DNA of 64,000 bases from Ruminococcus sp. AM22-13. GTDB lineage: Bacteria > Bacillota > Clostridia > Lachnospirales > Lachnospiraceae. Position numbers and translations under genes: made by a program. The notes below the pieces were generated by a model that did not search any database, was not told the DNA's origin, and was given only the letters and a program-made list of their open reading frames with translations. Below, in pieces: positions 56,060-64,000 of this stretch. Numbering within the stretch: the first letter of the stretch is position 1; each line of letters starts with the position of its first letter. The stretch is taken from contig NZ_QRIL01000006.1 of the NCBI RefSeq assembly GCF_003471165.1, positions 62,417 to 126,416 of the forward strand, read 5' to 3'.

Positions 56060-56287
56060 TCAAATTTCTGTAAAGGAACAGCGCTGTTTTATTTGAGAAG
56101 TTATGATATCAAAAATAATCGTACCATCTTCCAGTACGGTTTTCTCGTAAGAAACCTCTTTACCCTTAAATTTGTTCTTAATGTATTCTTCCGGATCATC
56201 CAGTTCCAGTTCTTCCACAAAAACATCCCGCATCTGATTGCGCGGACATTTATTAAAAATTTCCCATATTAATTCATATTCTTTCAT
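56060..56287 (-). CDS. Small conserved-looking protein of unknown function
   Basis: 75 aa, acidic: ELIWEIFNKCPRNQMRDVFV, then EELELDDPEEYIKNKFKG and a strand-rich end (VSYEKTVLEDGTIIFDIITS). Codon use and the absence of overlap support a real gene. The C-x-R-N-Q-M-R-D element is distinctive. A weak GGGAAG precedes the ATG. No family recognised; similar small proteins occur in Lachnospiraceae as I recall. The 55853-56059 gap upstream shows only small palindromes. Confidence 0.6.
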   Translation of the reverse strand: MKEYELIWEIFNKCPRNQMRDVFVEELELDDPEEYIKNKFKGKEVSYEKTVLEDGTIIFDIITSQIKQRCSFTEI

Positions 56288-56344
56288 TATCTTCCCACTT
56301 TCTGTATTTGAATATTTATAACTTTTTTTGACTTACAAATCCAT

Positions 56345-56464
56345 AACCGAATAACTGCTTCGCAGTTTATCAGAAGGGGCTTGTACCCCTTCTGATACAA
56401 GCAAGTCCCCACCCACTGCTTATTGCTCTTCGCAATTGAAGCAGAGGACTTACTTGATTTGGTT
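56345..56464 (-). repeat. Family A element, full copy 2
   Basis: 120 bp, ends AACCGAAT and ATTTGGTT, with the central palindrome CAGAAGGGGCTTGTACCCC-TTCTG. Nearly identical in reverse to 19709-19828. It lies between the small gene at 56060 and xpt. Confidence 0.88.
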
Positions 56465-56544
56465 AAATTGTATTGTTTAAAATATTTTGTGTGCATCCAT
56501 TTTGAACTCATTATAATTATTTTTAGATTTTTTGTCAAAAATAA

Positions 56545-56573
56545 TTGCATGAAATCAAATTATAGCGTATGAT
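56545..56573 (+). promoter_or_regulatory. Promoter of xpt
   Basis: -35 TTGCAT (56545-56550), 17-nt spacer, -10 TATGAT (56568-56573). Confidence 0.6.
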
Positions 56574-56599
56574 AATTTATAATTATCAAAATAGCAACT

Positions 56600-56663
56600 G
56601 TTACTGTATATCTATTGCCGTCAGATTTTATTATCTTCCGGCATATTTGTTATATTCAGTAAC
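56600..56663 (+). promoter_or_regulatory. Hairpin in the xpt leader
   Basis: Outer stem GTTACTG/CAGTAAC (56600-56606, 56657-56663) with an inner stem TGCCG/CGGCA. It is not the three-way junction of a purine riboswitch, and the TATAAT..GATATGG and CCGTAAA signatures are absent. Confidence 0.5.
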
Positions 56664-56695
56664 TGCAAAATTACATATATAAAGGAGAGAAATCT

Positions 56696-57268
56696 ATGAA
56701 ACTTTTAAAAGACCGAATTCTTAAGGATGGAATTGTAAAACCGGGAAATATTTTAAAAGTAGACAGCTTCTTGAATCATCAGATGGATATCACTCTCATC
56801 AATGAAATCGGCAAAGAGTTCAAACGCCGCTTCTCTGACTGTCCAATTACCAAAATCCTTACAATTGAAGCATCCGGTATCGGTATTGCCTGTATCGCAG
56901 CTCAGTACTTTGATGTACCTGTCATTTTCGCAAAGAAAGCACAGAGTGTCAATCTGGATGGAGAAATGTACACAACTAAGGTAGAATCTTTTACTCACAA
57001 GAAAGTATACGATGTTATCCTTTCCAAGAAATTCCTTGGTCCGGAAGATCATGTTCTTCTGATTGATGACTTTCTTGCCAATGGATGTGCACTTCTCGGT
57101 CTGATCGATATCGTTAAGAAATCAGGGGCTACACTTGAAGGTGCCGGCATTGTAATTGAGAAAGGCTTCCAGCATGGGGGCCAGCAGATTCGTGATATGG
57201 GGATCCGTCTGGAGTCCCTTGCAATCATCGATTCTATGTCTGACGATTCTTTAACATTCAGAGAATAA
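56696..57268 (+). CDS. xpt: Xanthine phosphoribosyltransferase
   Basis: 190 aa type I phosphoribosyltransferase that salvages xanthine to XMP. The PRPP loop HVLLIDDFLANGCALLGL lies at about 121-138, and LTIEASGIGIACIAA (about 48-62) and KFLGPEDH support the Xpt family. AAAGGAGAG precedes the ATG. It is monocistronic with its own promoter and terminator. Together with the NCS2 permease it would form a xanthine uptake and salvage route. Confidence 0.96.
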   Translation: MKLLKDRILKDGIVKPGNILKVDSFLNHQMDITLINEIGKEFKRRFSDCPITKILTIEASGIGIACIAAQYFDVPVIFAKKAQSVNLDGEMYTTKVESFTHKKVYDVILSKKFLGPEDHVLLIDDFLANGCALLGLIDIVKKSGATLEGAGIVIEKGFQHGGQQIRDMGIRLESLAIIDSMSDDSLTFRE

Positions 57269-57294
57269 TTTTTCTCCTGCAATTTTCATTTTTT

Positions 57295-57336
57295 AGGGCA
57301 GAAAAGATAGTTTCTTCTATCTCTCCTGCCCTTTTT
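57295..57336 (+). terminator. Terminator of xpt
   Basis: AGGGCAG...AGATAG pairs with CTATCT...CTGCCCT, then TTTTTATATTT. Confidence 0.9.
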
Positions 57337-57423
57337 ATATTTCCCTATGAATTTTTGTATTACTGTACACAGAGTAAGCTGTAATATTTTTGCCACTTTC
57401 TGATTCGATGTTTTATCTGTTCT

Positions 57424-58905
57424 TTAATCTTTTGCCAGCTTCAGTGTAGTCTTCGGAGCTGGTGTTGGTGTTGTTTTCGCTTCCGAATCATCTTTCGACG
57501 AATCTTCCGGGGTTGATATTGCTTCTGGTGTATCAGTTACCTCAGGGGTTGGCGTTGCCTCTGGTGCCGGCGTTGGATCAGGCACAATTTCATCTTCTGT
57601 ATAAGTTCCGTTATCCACCAGAATCTGATAGTTATCTTTATCGATCACCTGCGCTCCACAGGTAAATGTTCCCACAATTTTCATACCATTATCATACTGT
57701 GAATAATCTTTTACATCAACTTTCTCACCCGTCAGATAATCAATTGCCATCTGAGCTCCGCCCTTCGCAAGCTCTTCACGATCCATAAACATGGTAAACG
57801 ACATCTTACCTGCTGCAATATCTTTTACTGCCCGAACTTCACTGCCATAGCCAGTGATCACCGGCCATTCTTCGCTTCCAGATTCCAGATCATTATCGCT
57901 TAGTACTTCCTCTGCTGCATATGCAAATCCATCATACGCTGTACAGATAATATCTGGTGTTTTCTCTTCCATATAGAACTCTTTTATTATCGATTCCAGC
58001 TTTGACTTTGCAGATGTCTCACTCCATCTCATGATCGCAGTGTCATCAAATGATGTATTTCCTGATTTACATACAAGAGTTCCATCATCCAGATATTCCT
58101 GAAGTCCTTCCTGGATTCCATTGCACAAAAACAGCGCACTGTTGTCATCCGGAGATCCCATAAGAAATTCTATGGTATAAGATTTCTTATCTTCCCTTGC
58201 CTTATCCAGATCCATCTTCTTGACTATTTCAGCAGCAATATCTTTTCCGATTGCTCTGGTATCATATGAAGCATAATAATTAATATCTGCAGTATCGCGA
58301 ATCAATGTATCATAGGAAATAACCGGTATCTCCTGCTCCTTTGCAGTTTTTAAGATATCTGTCAGGCCATATGGATCTACAGGATCAATAATAAGAGCTG
58401 AAACCTGCTCATCAATGAACTCCTGTATCTGAGAAATCTGAAGTGCTGAATCGCCGTTTGCATTCTTAATATCAGCCTCATATCCACCATCTGCAATCTG
58501 CGAAGTCATTGCCTCACTGTCAATCTTTGCATTCTCATCTTCTTCTGAAAGGAGCACTCCGATTTTTCCAGCCGGAGCTTCTGTCACCTCATCATCCAAA
58601 GAATCGTCTGACTGATTCGCATTATTCTCAGAAGAATCCTTACCTGTGGATTCACTCTCAGACGCATCTGAATTCTTTTCTCCTGATTCTTCGCTGCCCT
58701 CTGTTTTGCTACTGTCATCAGCATCAGAGGTCTGTCTATTTTCTGCTTCTACTTTCTCGCCTTCCTCTGTTACCTCACCTACACCCTCTTCTTCTACCTG
58801 GGCACTTTCATTAGCTGCTTCTTTTGCATCATTCTTTTCACATGCGGACAGGAACATGGAGGATACCATTATTCCAAGCAGAATAGCAGTTGCTCTTCTT
58901 TTCAT
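57424..58905 (-). CDS. Sugar ABC transporter substrate-binding lipoprotein, orphan
   Basis: 493 aa. Signal peptide with lipobox (MFLSACEKN, Cys near 22), then an acidic, Ser-rich linker of about 100 residues. A type-1 periplasmic-binding domain follows (about 105-440; KIGVLLSEEDENAKIDSE, ALIIDPVDPYGLTDI, PVISYDTLIRDT), close to XylF/ChvE-like xylose or arabinose binders. The end is a Pro/Thr/Glu-rich tail (TPAPEATPTPEVTDTPEAI) of about 50 residues. No permease or ATPase lies nearby. The ATG at 58905 follows AAAGGA. Confidence 0.88.
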   Translation of the reverse strand: MKRRATAILLGIMVSSMFLSACEKNDAKEAANESAQVEEEGVGEVTEEGEKVEAENRQTSDADDSSKTEGSEESGEKNSDASESESTGKDSSENNANQSDDSLDDEVTEAPAGKIGVLLSEEDENAKIDSEAMTSQIADGGYEADIKNANGDSALQISQIQEFIDEQVSALIIDPVDPYGLTDILKTAKEQEIPVISYDTLIRDTADINYYASYDTRAIGKDIAAEIVKKMDLDKAREDKKSYTIEFLMGSPDDNSALFLCNGIQEGLQEYLDDGTLVCKSGNTSFDDTAIMRWSETSAKSKLESIIKEFYMEEKTPDIICTAYDGFAYAAEEVLSDNDLESGSEEWPVITGYGSEVRAVKDIAAGKMSFTMFMDREELAKGGAQMAIDYLTGEKVDVKDYSQYDNGMKIVGTFTCGAQVIDKDNYQILVDNGTYTEDEIVPDPTPAPEATPTPEVTDTPEAISTPEDSSKDDSEAKTTPTPAPKTTLKLAKD

Positions 58906-58936
58906 AACATGATCCTTTCTATCTTTATTTATCGGC

Positions 58937-59593
58937 TTATTTGTCAATTCCCTTATAATCCCTCGCAATGTTTTTGAGATAGTCACGATAAGCAACGGCC
59001 ACCTTCTTAGGCTTCAGGATATGTACGTTTCTGCCCATTGAAGCCAGCCAGCCAAATAATGCCTTGTCGACTACTGCCTCGACTGTCACAGTAAAACTAT
59101 CTGCTCCTTTTTCCTTGCAGACAACTTCCGGACCAAATGTACGCAGGATTTTCTTTTTTGCCGAGTTCTGACATATAAGCTTCAGCTCTTTCTTATTCTC
59201 GGCATTCTGATCAGGTACCGGTGCCGGCACACGTCCTGACAGAGTCTGCTCTTTCTGAACTGTCGCTTTTGCTGTTATTTCTCCTGTCTCTGACACTGCT
59301 TCCTGATGTTTCGTCTCTTCACCTTCATTGGTTATAGCTGAGGAATCTTCTTCTGTTTTTTTCGTATTTTCTGTAAAATATCCGCCTTCGCGGCCTCTTC
59401 TATAGTGTATTTCCATTCCAAAATCACGTAAAGTCTCCAGATCATCATAGATACTCTTTCGCTCTGCGCGTATTCCCCGTTCTTCTAACTTTGTCAGAAT
59501 TTCCTGCATGGAAACCGGCTTCTCACTGGTAGTTTCAGATAACATTCTCTCCAGATACAGGATTTTTCCTTTTTGATTACATGATTTCGCCAT
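58937..59593 (-). CDS. HTH transcriptional regulator with WCX-like end but no visible WYL core
   Basis: 218 aa. An N-terminal winged HTH (about 10-70; KILYLERMLSE, KLEERGIRAERKSIYDDLET) resembles WYL-family repressors. The middle (about 75-135) is a low-complexity, charged linker, where a WYL domain would be expected. The C-terminus (about 140-218; ILRTFGPEVVCKEKGADSFTV, VDKALFGWLASMGRNVHIL) resembles the WCX dimerisation segment. It is 2 nt from gatD and 31 nt from the sugar-binding lipoprotein gene, so likely in the murT-gatD transcript. Confidence 0.75.
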   Translation of the reverse strand: MAKSCNQKGKILYLERMLSETTSEKPVSMQEILTKLEERGIRAERKSIYDDLETLRDFGMEIHYRRGREGGYFTENTKKTEEDSSAITNEGEETKHQEAVSETGEITAKATVQKEQTLSGRVPAPVPDQNAENKKELKLICQNSAKKKILRTFGPEVVCKEKGADSFTVTVEAVVDKALFGWLASMGRNVHILKPKKVAVAYRDYLKNIARDYKGIDK

Positions 59594-59595
59594 AA

Positions 59596-60318
59596 TTATC
59601 CTCTCACAAATCTGTGGTATATATAGTCATTTGCTTCTTTTTCCTGACTGTCATCCAATGGTGCAAGTTCTACTTCTTTTCCATACTTTCTTTCCAGCGC
59701 ATGTTTGATAAGCCAGTCCGCAAGCTGTGGATTCTTCGGGAGTAACGGTCCGTGCAGATAAGTTCCAATCACATTTTTATATACTACTCCTTCGTATCCT
59801 GACTGGCCATCGTTGCCTTTTCCATAAAGCACTTTTCCTAATGGTTTGTTGCCATTGATGCAGGTTCTGCCACCATGATTTTCAAATCCTACAATTGGCA
59901 TGTCAAACAAGTCACTTTGCAGCACGATATTCTCGATCAGTCTTCCTTCGCCCTGCTCTGTATAAAGATCTACCAGGTCAAGGCCTTTTATATTCCCCTG
60001 TTCTGTTTTATAATACTTTCCAAGCAGCTGATAACCACCGCAGATTGCAATAACAACGCCATTATCCTCCACATAAGCCTTAAAGTCCGGCTGAATCTCC
60101 TGGAGCTTCTCACATACGATCATCTGCTCTCTGTCTGAGCCGCCGCCGAGAAGTACGATATCAAGCTTTGAGAAGTCTATTTTATCATCCAGCTCAAATG
60201 GAATCGTCTCTGCTTCTATTCCCCTCCACAGGCATCGCTTCATCAGGCACTGAATATTTCCCCTGTCGCCGTAAAGATTCAGAAGATCCGGATATAAATG
60301 TCCAATCGTGATTTTCAT
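59596..60318 (-). CDS. gatD: Lipid II isoglutaminyl synthase, glutaminase subunit
   Basis: 240 aa. Class-I-like glutaminase with the catalytic Cys in VIAICGGYQLLGKYY (about 89-103) and the His in GTYLHGPLLPKN (about 186). Frees ammonia for MurT, which amidates the D-Glu of lipid II; the pair acts on the inner face of the membrane. Starts one base before the end of murT. Confidence 0.95.
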   Translation of the reverse strand: MKITIGHLYPDLLNLYGDRGNIQCLMKRCLWRGIEAETIPFELDDKIDFSKLDIVLLGGGSDREQMIVCEKLQEIQPDFKAYVEDNGVVIAICGGYQLLGKYYKTEQGNIKGLDLVDLYTEQGEGRLIENIVLQSDLFDMPIVGFENHGGRTCINGNKPLGKVLYGKGNDGQSGYEGVVYKNVIGTYLHGPLLPKNPQLADWLIKHALERKYGKEVELAPLDDSQEKEANDYIYHRFVRG

Positions 60319-61652
60319 TATTTCTCGCCCTCCAGTTTCTTCAGAATGTTTCTGGTACTAAACAATGCTGTATAATTTACAAGTACATACAGATTACCCA
60401 CACCATCCTCTACTCTGTCCCGGATGGCTTTCTCTACATCTCCCTCCAGAATAGACGGAATATCTACATATTTCAGACGCAGACGCATATCCTGACAGCG
60501 GATTCCGCTTACCGTAATAGATTTTACTGTGGAATTGCCAAGGAGGTCAAAGTCTACATCCCAGAGCCAGGAAATATCTGTTCCATCCTGCGCATTATCA
60601 TTGATTGCGATAATAATATCTTTTGGAGACTGATCCTGCATCACCGCAGAAATATTCTGGTTAAATCCCGCCGGATTCTTGGCAAGATTTAATGTCACTC
60701 CGGTACCTTTGATGCGGAACTGTTCCATACGGCCATTCTCCGGATTGAACTTGCTAAGCATATCCTCAAAATGTGTTCCATCAAATCCCGCCGTTCTCAC
60801 ACCGGCATATGCTGCCAGAATATTATATACATTGTAGAAGCCCTTATAGTTTGCCACAATATGCTTTCCTTCTACATTAAAGCTCAGCTGGTCACCAACC
60901 TTTACATCCTCTGCATCAAAATTCAGCTTCGGTCTTGCAAAACCACATTTCGGGCAGTAATAATCTCCAAGCTGGCTATAATGATAGAATCTGTATTCCA
61001 GCTTCTCACCGCAGCATTTACAGAAACGTCCCTCTCTGATCTCGTTTGCCGCAGATTTGATCACAGGCTTGCTGATTCCATAAGTTACATATGAATTTCC
61101 TGAATCCATGGCAAGATATGCGGATAATGCATCATCACCATTTACAATGATCTGCATTTTCGGCACTTTACGCATCATTTCTTCCAGAATATTCATGGTA
61201 ATATCAATCTCACCGTAACGGTCAAGCTGATCTCGGAAAAGATTTGTCAAAAGCATATAATCTGGTTTGATTCTCGGAAAAATATGTCTGGTCGACGCTT
61301 CATCAGCCTCAATGCAGGCATAATCTGCGTCAATCTTTCCATTCCATTTCGCCGCCAATACAAAAGCTGCCACAACACCATTAAGCATATTGGAGCCTGT
61401 ATGGTTACAGATTACCTTCTGTCCCTCCGCCTCTAATGCCGCACAAAGCATATTATTGGTAGTTGTTTTTCCATTAGTACCGCAGGTTGCAAAGATTGCC
61501 TTTCTCACCTGCGAAGAAAGCTGCTCCAGGATATCCGGACAAATCTTAATTGCCACTTTTCCTGCCCAGGTTACACCCTGTCTTCCCATTTTCTTACATA
61601 CATATCCTACAAATTTCGCTGCCAAGACAGCAGTCATTACTCTTATTTTCAT
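60318..61652 (-). CDS. murT: Lipid II isoglutaminyl synthase, MurT ligase subunit
   Basis: 444 aa Mur-ligase-like ATPase. P-loop ATCGTNGKTTTNNML (about 55-69), catalytic block ACIEADEASTRHIFP (about 113), a four-Cys zinc ribbon (CKCCGEKLEY, YYCPKCGF, about 205-230) inserted in the middle domain, and the MurT C-terminal domain DUF1727 (about 315-430). Forms the amidase complex with GatD. AAAGGA lies 14 nt before the ATG. The 5' leader contains a compact RNA structure (61687-61774). Confidence 0.95.
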   Translation of the reverse strand: MKIRVMTAVLAAKFVGYVCKKMGRQGVTWAGKVAIKICPDILEQLSSQVRKAIFATCGTNGKTTTNNMLCAALEAEGQKVICNHTGSNMLNGVVAAFVLAAKWNGKIDADYACIEADEASTRHIFPRIKPDYMLLTNLFRDQLDRYGEIDITMNILEEMMRKVPKMQIIVNGDDALSAYLAMDSGNSYVTYGISKPVIKSAANEIREGRFCKCCGEKLEYRFYHYSQLGDYYCPKCGFARPKLNFDAEDVKVGDQLSFNVEGKHIVANYKGFYNVYNILAAYAGVRTAGFDGTHFEDMLSKFNPENGRMEQFRIKGTGVTLNLAKNPAGFNQNISAVMQDQSPKDIIIAINDNAQDGTDISWLWDVDFDLLGNSTVKSITVSGIRCQDMRLRLKYVDIPSILEGDVEKAIRDRVEDGVGNLYVLVNYTALFSTRNILKKLEGEK

Positions 61653-61686
61653 TGTGTATTATATTTCCTTTATAATATGATCACCG

Positions 61687-61774
61687 TTATTATTTCGCTG
61701 TACCGACAAGTTGATTTTTGAAACAATCTTGCCGATACGGTAGATGAAAACCGTCAGGATTTCCGAAATAATAA
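61687..61774 (-). promoter_or_regulatory. Structured leader of murT
   Basis: Closing stem TTATTATTTCG/CGAAATAATAA is perfect over 11 bp (61764-61774 with 61687-61697). It encloses two hairpins, GACGGT..ACCGT and CGGCAAGATTG..CAACTTGTCG. It ends 35 nt before the murT ATG. Could also be the terminator of the GDPD gene, but no T-run follows. Confidence 0.5.
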
Positions 61775-61786
61775 TAAACAGTTGTT

Positions 61787-62674
61787 TTATTCAAAATCTG
61801 TATCCTGCAGATAATCCGAACACACACCAGCCGCACCTTTCTGCATATAGCCCTGCGCTTCCTTCAGATTATTTACAGTATAAATATATAGCTTTATTCC
61901 TTTTTTGTCAAAAATCTCCTGGACATCCTCTGACCAGTATTTATAATAAACCGTTGCTGCCTGAATATTTTTCTCTTTGCAAAATGCTGCAATCTCTGTC
62001 AGATCTTCTTTGGAATATTCCTGCCATAACGAATAAATATAAGCAGGAAAATTATATAGCAGTGCAGTTCCTGCGAACATGGCCTGATTATAAATTTCCG
62101 GTATGACCTGTCCCATCACATCAGGAACACCTGCTTCCTGAGCTAATTCGATATAATCGGCATAATCTTCAAGTGTTTTCTGGTAATTCCGGACAGAATA
62201 CTGCTTAGAATCCAGCATCACAAACGCATCCGGATAATCACTCAGCAACATTAACAAATCTTTAAATGTCATCGGAGTATATTTTCCACAGACAGGTCTG
62301 GATATAAACTCTTCTGAGGACAACACATTCTTTCCATCGCCTTCCCACTGATCCAATGATTGATTCCAGCTATGGCGACATACCCAGACATTGTCAGAAG
62401 TCTTCACAAGGTCGACTTCAAATAATCTGCATCCCATCTGATAACTCGCCAGGAAACTCTCTTTTGAATTTAAATATGTCTTATCGCCAATACCACCTAA
62501 GGCATGTGCGATCGTCTTATAATTCTCCCAGTTAAATTCAGGGGGAGTGGCAGATATGGAATTGATATCATTCCCCCATAGGAAAAGTGTAACAGCCAGT
62601 AATTCTACTAACAGCAGAAATAATCTGATGCAATAACCTAATCCTGATTTTTTCTTTGTAGTATTCTGGCTCAA
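61787..62674 (-). CDS. Glycerophosphodiester phosphodiesterase-like membrane protein
   Basis: 295 aa. A membrane helix (about 12-32) is followed by a GDPD TIM-barrel: TIAHALGGIGDKTYLNSKESF (about 52-72, in place of the usual H-R-G...E-N), CRLFEVDLVKTSDNVWVCRHSW (in two parts, about 80-100, E-x-D and His). The catalytic His, Glu and Asp are visible, but the Arg of the classic HRG is replaced in AHALGG. Start is TTG at 62674 with AGGAG 9 nt upstream; no ATG fits. Probably cleaves a lipid or teichoic-acid phosphodiester outside the cell. Confidence 0.82.
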   Translation of the reverse strand: MSQNTTKKKSGLGYCIRLFLLLVELLAVTLFLWGNDINSISATPPEFNWENYKTIAHALGGIGDKTYLNSKESFLASYQMGCRLFEVDLVKTSDNVWVCRHSWNQSLDQWEGDGKNVLSSEEFISRPVCGKYTPMTFKDLLMLLSDYPDAFVMLDSKQYSVRNYQKTLEDYADYIELAQEAGVPDVMGQVIPEIYNQAMFAGTALLYNFPAYIYSLWQEYSKEDLTEIAAFCKEKNIQAATVYYKYWSEDVQEIFDKKGIKLYIYTVNNLKEAQGYMQKGAAGVCSDYLQDTDFE

Positions 62675-62716
62675 TTTCTTATTCTCCTGACTGTCATTTG
62701 TATTCCTCTTCTAAAC

Positions 62717-62766
62717 TGCTTATTGCTCTTCGCAACCTCCGCAGGGGACTTACTTGATTCGGTTAA
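62717..62766 (-). repeat. Family A element, partial copy
   Basis: CTGCTTATTGCTCTTCGCAA and GGGGACTTACTTGATTCGG (then TTAA) match the left half of the full copies. Located between the GDPD gene and rplQ. Confidence 0.75.
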
Positions 62767-62860
62767 CTCAACATTTATATACTCTACGATTTTACGCTAT
62801 CTGGCACAAATAATCAAGGGCAATAAATAGCAAAAAAAAAACGCTAATTTCAGATAAAAT

Positions 62861-62899
62861 AAAAACTGCACATACATGGCCAACACCATATATATGCAG
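62861..62899 (-). terminator. Terminator of the rpoA-rplQ operon
   Basis: CTGCATATATATGG pairs with CCATGTATGTGCAG and is followed by TTTTTATTTTATCTG on the minus strand. Confidence 0.78.
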
Positions 62900-62936
62900 T
62901 CTCATTATCGTTTGGACAAATATAAGTCAGATATAA

Positions 62937-63473
62937 TTATACTAACTCGATCAGTACTTCCATTGCAGCATCGCCTTTACGCGGTCCGATCTTAACGATT
63001 CTTGTGTAACCACCGTTACGGTCAGCGTATTTTGGAGCGATCTCATCGAACATCTTGGCAACCATATCTACGTCTTTTGTGTTTTTCTTTCTTCCAGCGC
63101 CTTTTGCAGGTACTTCTTTAACTGGATAGAAAACTTTCATCATCTGACGACGAGCGTGAAGTCTGGAAGGAGCATCTTTCTTGATCTCTTTCTGTACTTC
63201 ATCGTATACAGTTTTCTTCTTTCCGTCAACAACTTCTTTTACTCTCTTGCCTTCAGCGTCTTTACGAGCTACTTTAGCAGTTACAGTAACAGTTTCGAAG
63301 TTGTCTTTTTCACGAACAGCCATAGCTACAAGGCTCTCAGCGATTTTACGGATTTCTTTTGCTTTAGCTTCTGTAGTAACGATTTTTCCATTGTATAACA
63401 GATTTGTTACCTGGTTTCTCAGTAATGCTTTTCTCTGATCAGAAGTTCTGCTTAATTTTCTATATTTTGCCAT
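62937..63473 (-). CDS. rplQ: 50S ribosomal protein L17, extended
   Basis: 178 aa; most bacterial L17 are about 115-130. The N-terminal block MAKYRKLSRTSDQRKALLRN and the C-terminal block APKYADRNGGYTRIVKIGPR are conserved. A charged insert of about 45 residues lies at about 60-105, before LHARRQMM, with a second shorter Lys-rich insert after it. Such insertions are common in Lachnospiraceae L17 as I recall. GGAGG upstream. Follows rpoA. Confidence 0.96.
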   Translation of the reverse strand: MAKYRKLSRTSDQRKALLRNQVTNLLYNGKIVTTEAKAKEIRKIAESLVAMAVREKDNFETVTVTAKVARKDAEGKRVKEVVDGKKKTVYDEVQKEIKKDAPSRLHARRQMMKVFYPVKEVPAKGAGRKKNTKDVDMVAKMFDEIAPKYADRNGGYTRIVKIGPRKGDAAMEVLIELV

Positions 63474-63575
63474 TTAATTTTCCTCCATCTGTGGGACAGC
63501 CGGGCACGCTTGTTCGGTCTTACTGTCCGACTGCTTAGGCATTCCCACCGTATAATATCTCTTCGTTAAATGTTC

Positions 63576-64000
63576 TTACTCTTCTGTAGGCTGAAGCTGT
63601 AATCCCAGCTCTTTCAGTTTCGCAAGAACTTCTTCTAATGATTTACGTCCAAGGTTACGAACCTTCATCATATCATCAGAAGTCTTGTTACATAATTCTT
63701 CAACCGTATTAATGCCGGCTCTCTTCAAGCAGTTATAGGAACGAACAGATAACTCAAGTTCATCAATGCTCATTTCCAGAACTTTTTCTTTCTCATTGTC
63801 TTCTTTCTCGATCATAACCTCAGCGGTCTTTGCATTCTCGGAAAGGTCAATGAAAAGGCTTAAGTGCTCGCTTAATACTTTTGCTGCAAGGCTTACAGCC
63901 TCGTCCGGATCAAGTGTACCGTTTGTGTACACATCCAGTGTCAGCTTATCGTAATCGGTTACCTGGCCAACACGAGTATTCTCTACGATCATGTTAACTC
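63576..64000 (-). CDS. rpoA: RNA polymerase alpha subunit, 3' part
   Basis: The frame continues beyond the window; about 140 C-terminal residues are seen. The end of the N-terminal domain ([20 protein letters not shown]) is followed by a linker and the alpha-CTD ([41 protein letters not shown]), which binds UP elements and activators. It heads towards rplQ, with 100 nt between them. Confidence 0.97.
   Translation of the reverse strand, partial: VNMIVENTRVGQVTDYDKLTLDVYTNGTLDPDEAVSLAAKVLSEHLSLFIDLSENAKTAEVMIEKEDNEKEKVLEMSIDELELSVRSYNCLKRAGINTVEELCNKTSDDMMKVRNLGRKSLEEVLAKLKELGLQLQPTEE

Noticed and set aside
56287..56550. An 87-codon minus-strand ORF.
   Set aside because: It runs across a family A repeat and has no RBS or domain.

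Overview
The window looks like a chromosomal stretch from a low-to-mid GC Gram-positive of the class Clostridia, most likely family Lachnospiraceae. The signs are a type III glutamine synthetase, a single-chain PurL with a fused glutaminase domain, a tryptophan T-box leader, a MurT-GatD pair, the FtsEX-CtpA-DegV set, an L17 with a long insertion, AGGAGG-type ribosome binding sites and RpoA-L17 gene order. The genus cannot be fixed by eye. Nearly all genes lie on the minus strand.

Layout, in window order. 1-4076: a BvgS/EvgS-like sensor kinase (cut by the window edge) whose ATG directly follows the stop of a SulP anion transporter. 4145-13523: a type I restriction-modification island. In transcription order it holds hsdM, hsdS, a three-gene insert (DUF3990 ADP-ribosyltransferase-like protein, a 138-aa protein of unknown function, a NADAR protein), a promoterless hsdS half-gene with one spare target-recognition domain, hsdR, a tyrosine recombinase and a DUF3791 protein. 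13651-19672: 5'-nucleotidase, DegV, CtpA protease, FtsX, FtsE. 19993-30837: PucR-type regulator, YitT protein, PqqD-like protein, OPT transporter, a VWA/MoxR pair, GlnN and a lipid kinase. 31308-32102: a HAD phosphatase. 32283-39335: the complete trpEGDCFBA operon behind a T-box. 39744-41570: an NCS2 purine permease with a long leader. 42340-42974: three tandem tRNA-Met/tRNA-Val pairs with a consensus promoter. 43290-49034: metNIQ among decayed genes (LRR, FnIII, Crp and Abi remnants) and one secreted protein. 49289-57336: purL, a LysR regulator, Mrp, a CsoR-type repressor, xpt. 57424-62674: an orphan sugar-binding lipoprotein, an HTH regulator without a recognisable WYL core, gatD, murT and a GDPD-like protein. 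62861-64000: rplQ and the 3' part of rpoA.

The strongest candidate for something undescribed is the 9.0-10.6 kb insert. A predicted ADP-ribosyl-transfer enzyme and a predicted ADP-ribosyl-guanine hydrolase sit, with an unknown third protein, inside the specificity module of a type I RM system. They are bounded on both sides by hsdS direct repeats (19 bp identical), so recombination at those repeats would change the DNA specificity and excise the module together. This is inference from gene content and repeat positions.

A second theme is small mobile or regulatory DNA. A roughly 120-bp intergenic hairpin element (family A) has two full copies and about seven partial copies. A second family (B) has two copies. 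Several long near-perfect palindromes and unclassified structured leaders lie between genes. All repeats and structures were found by eye; no alignment or folding was computed.
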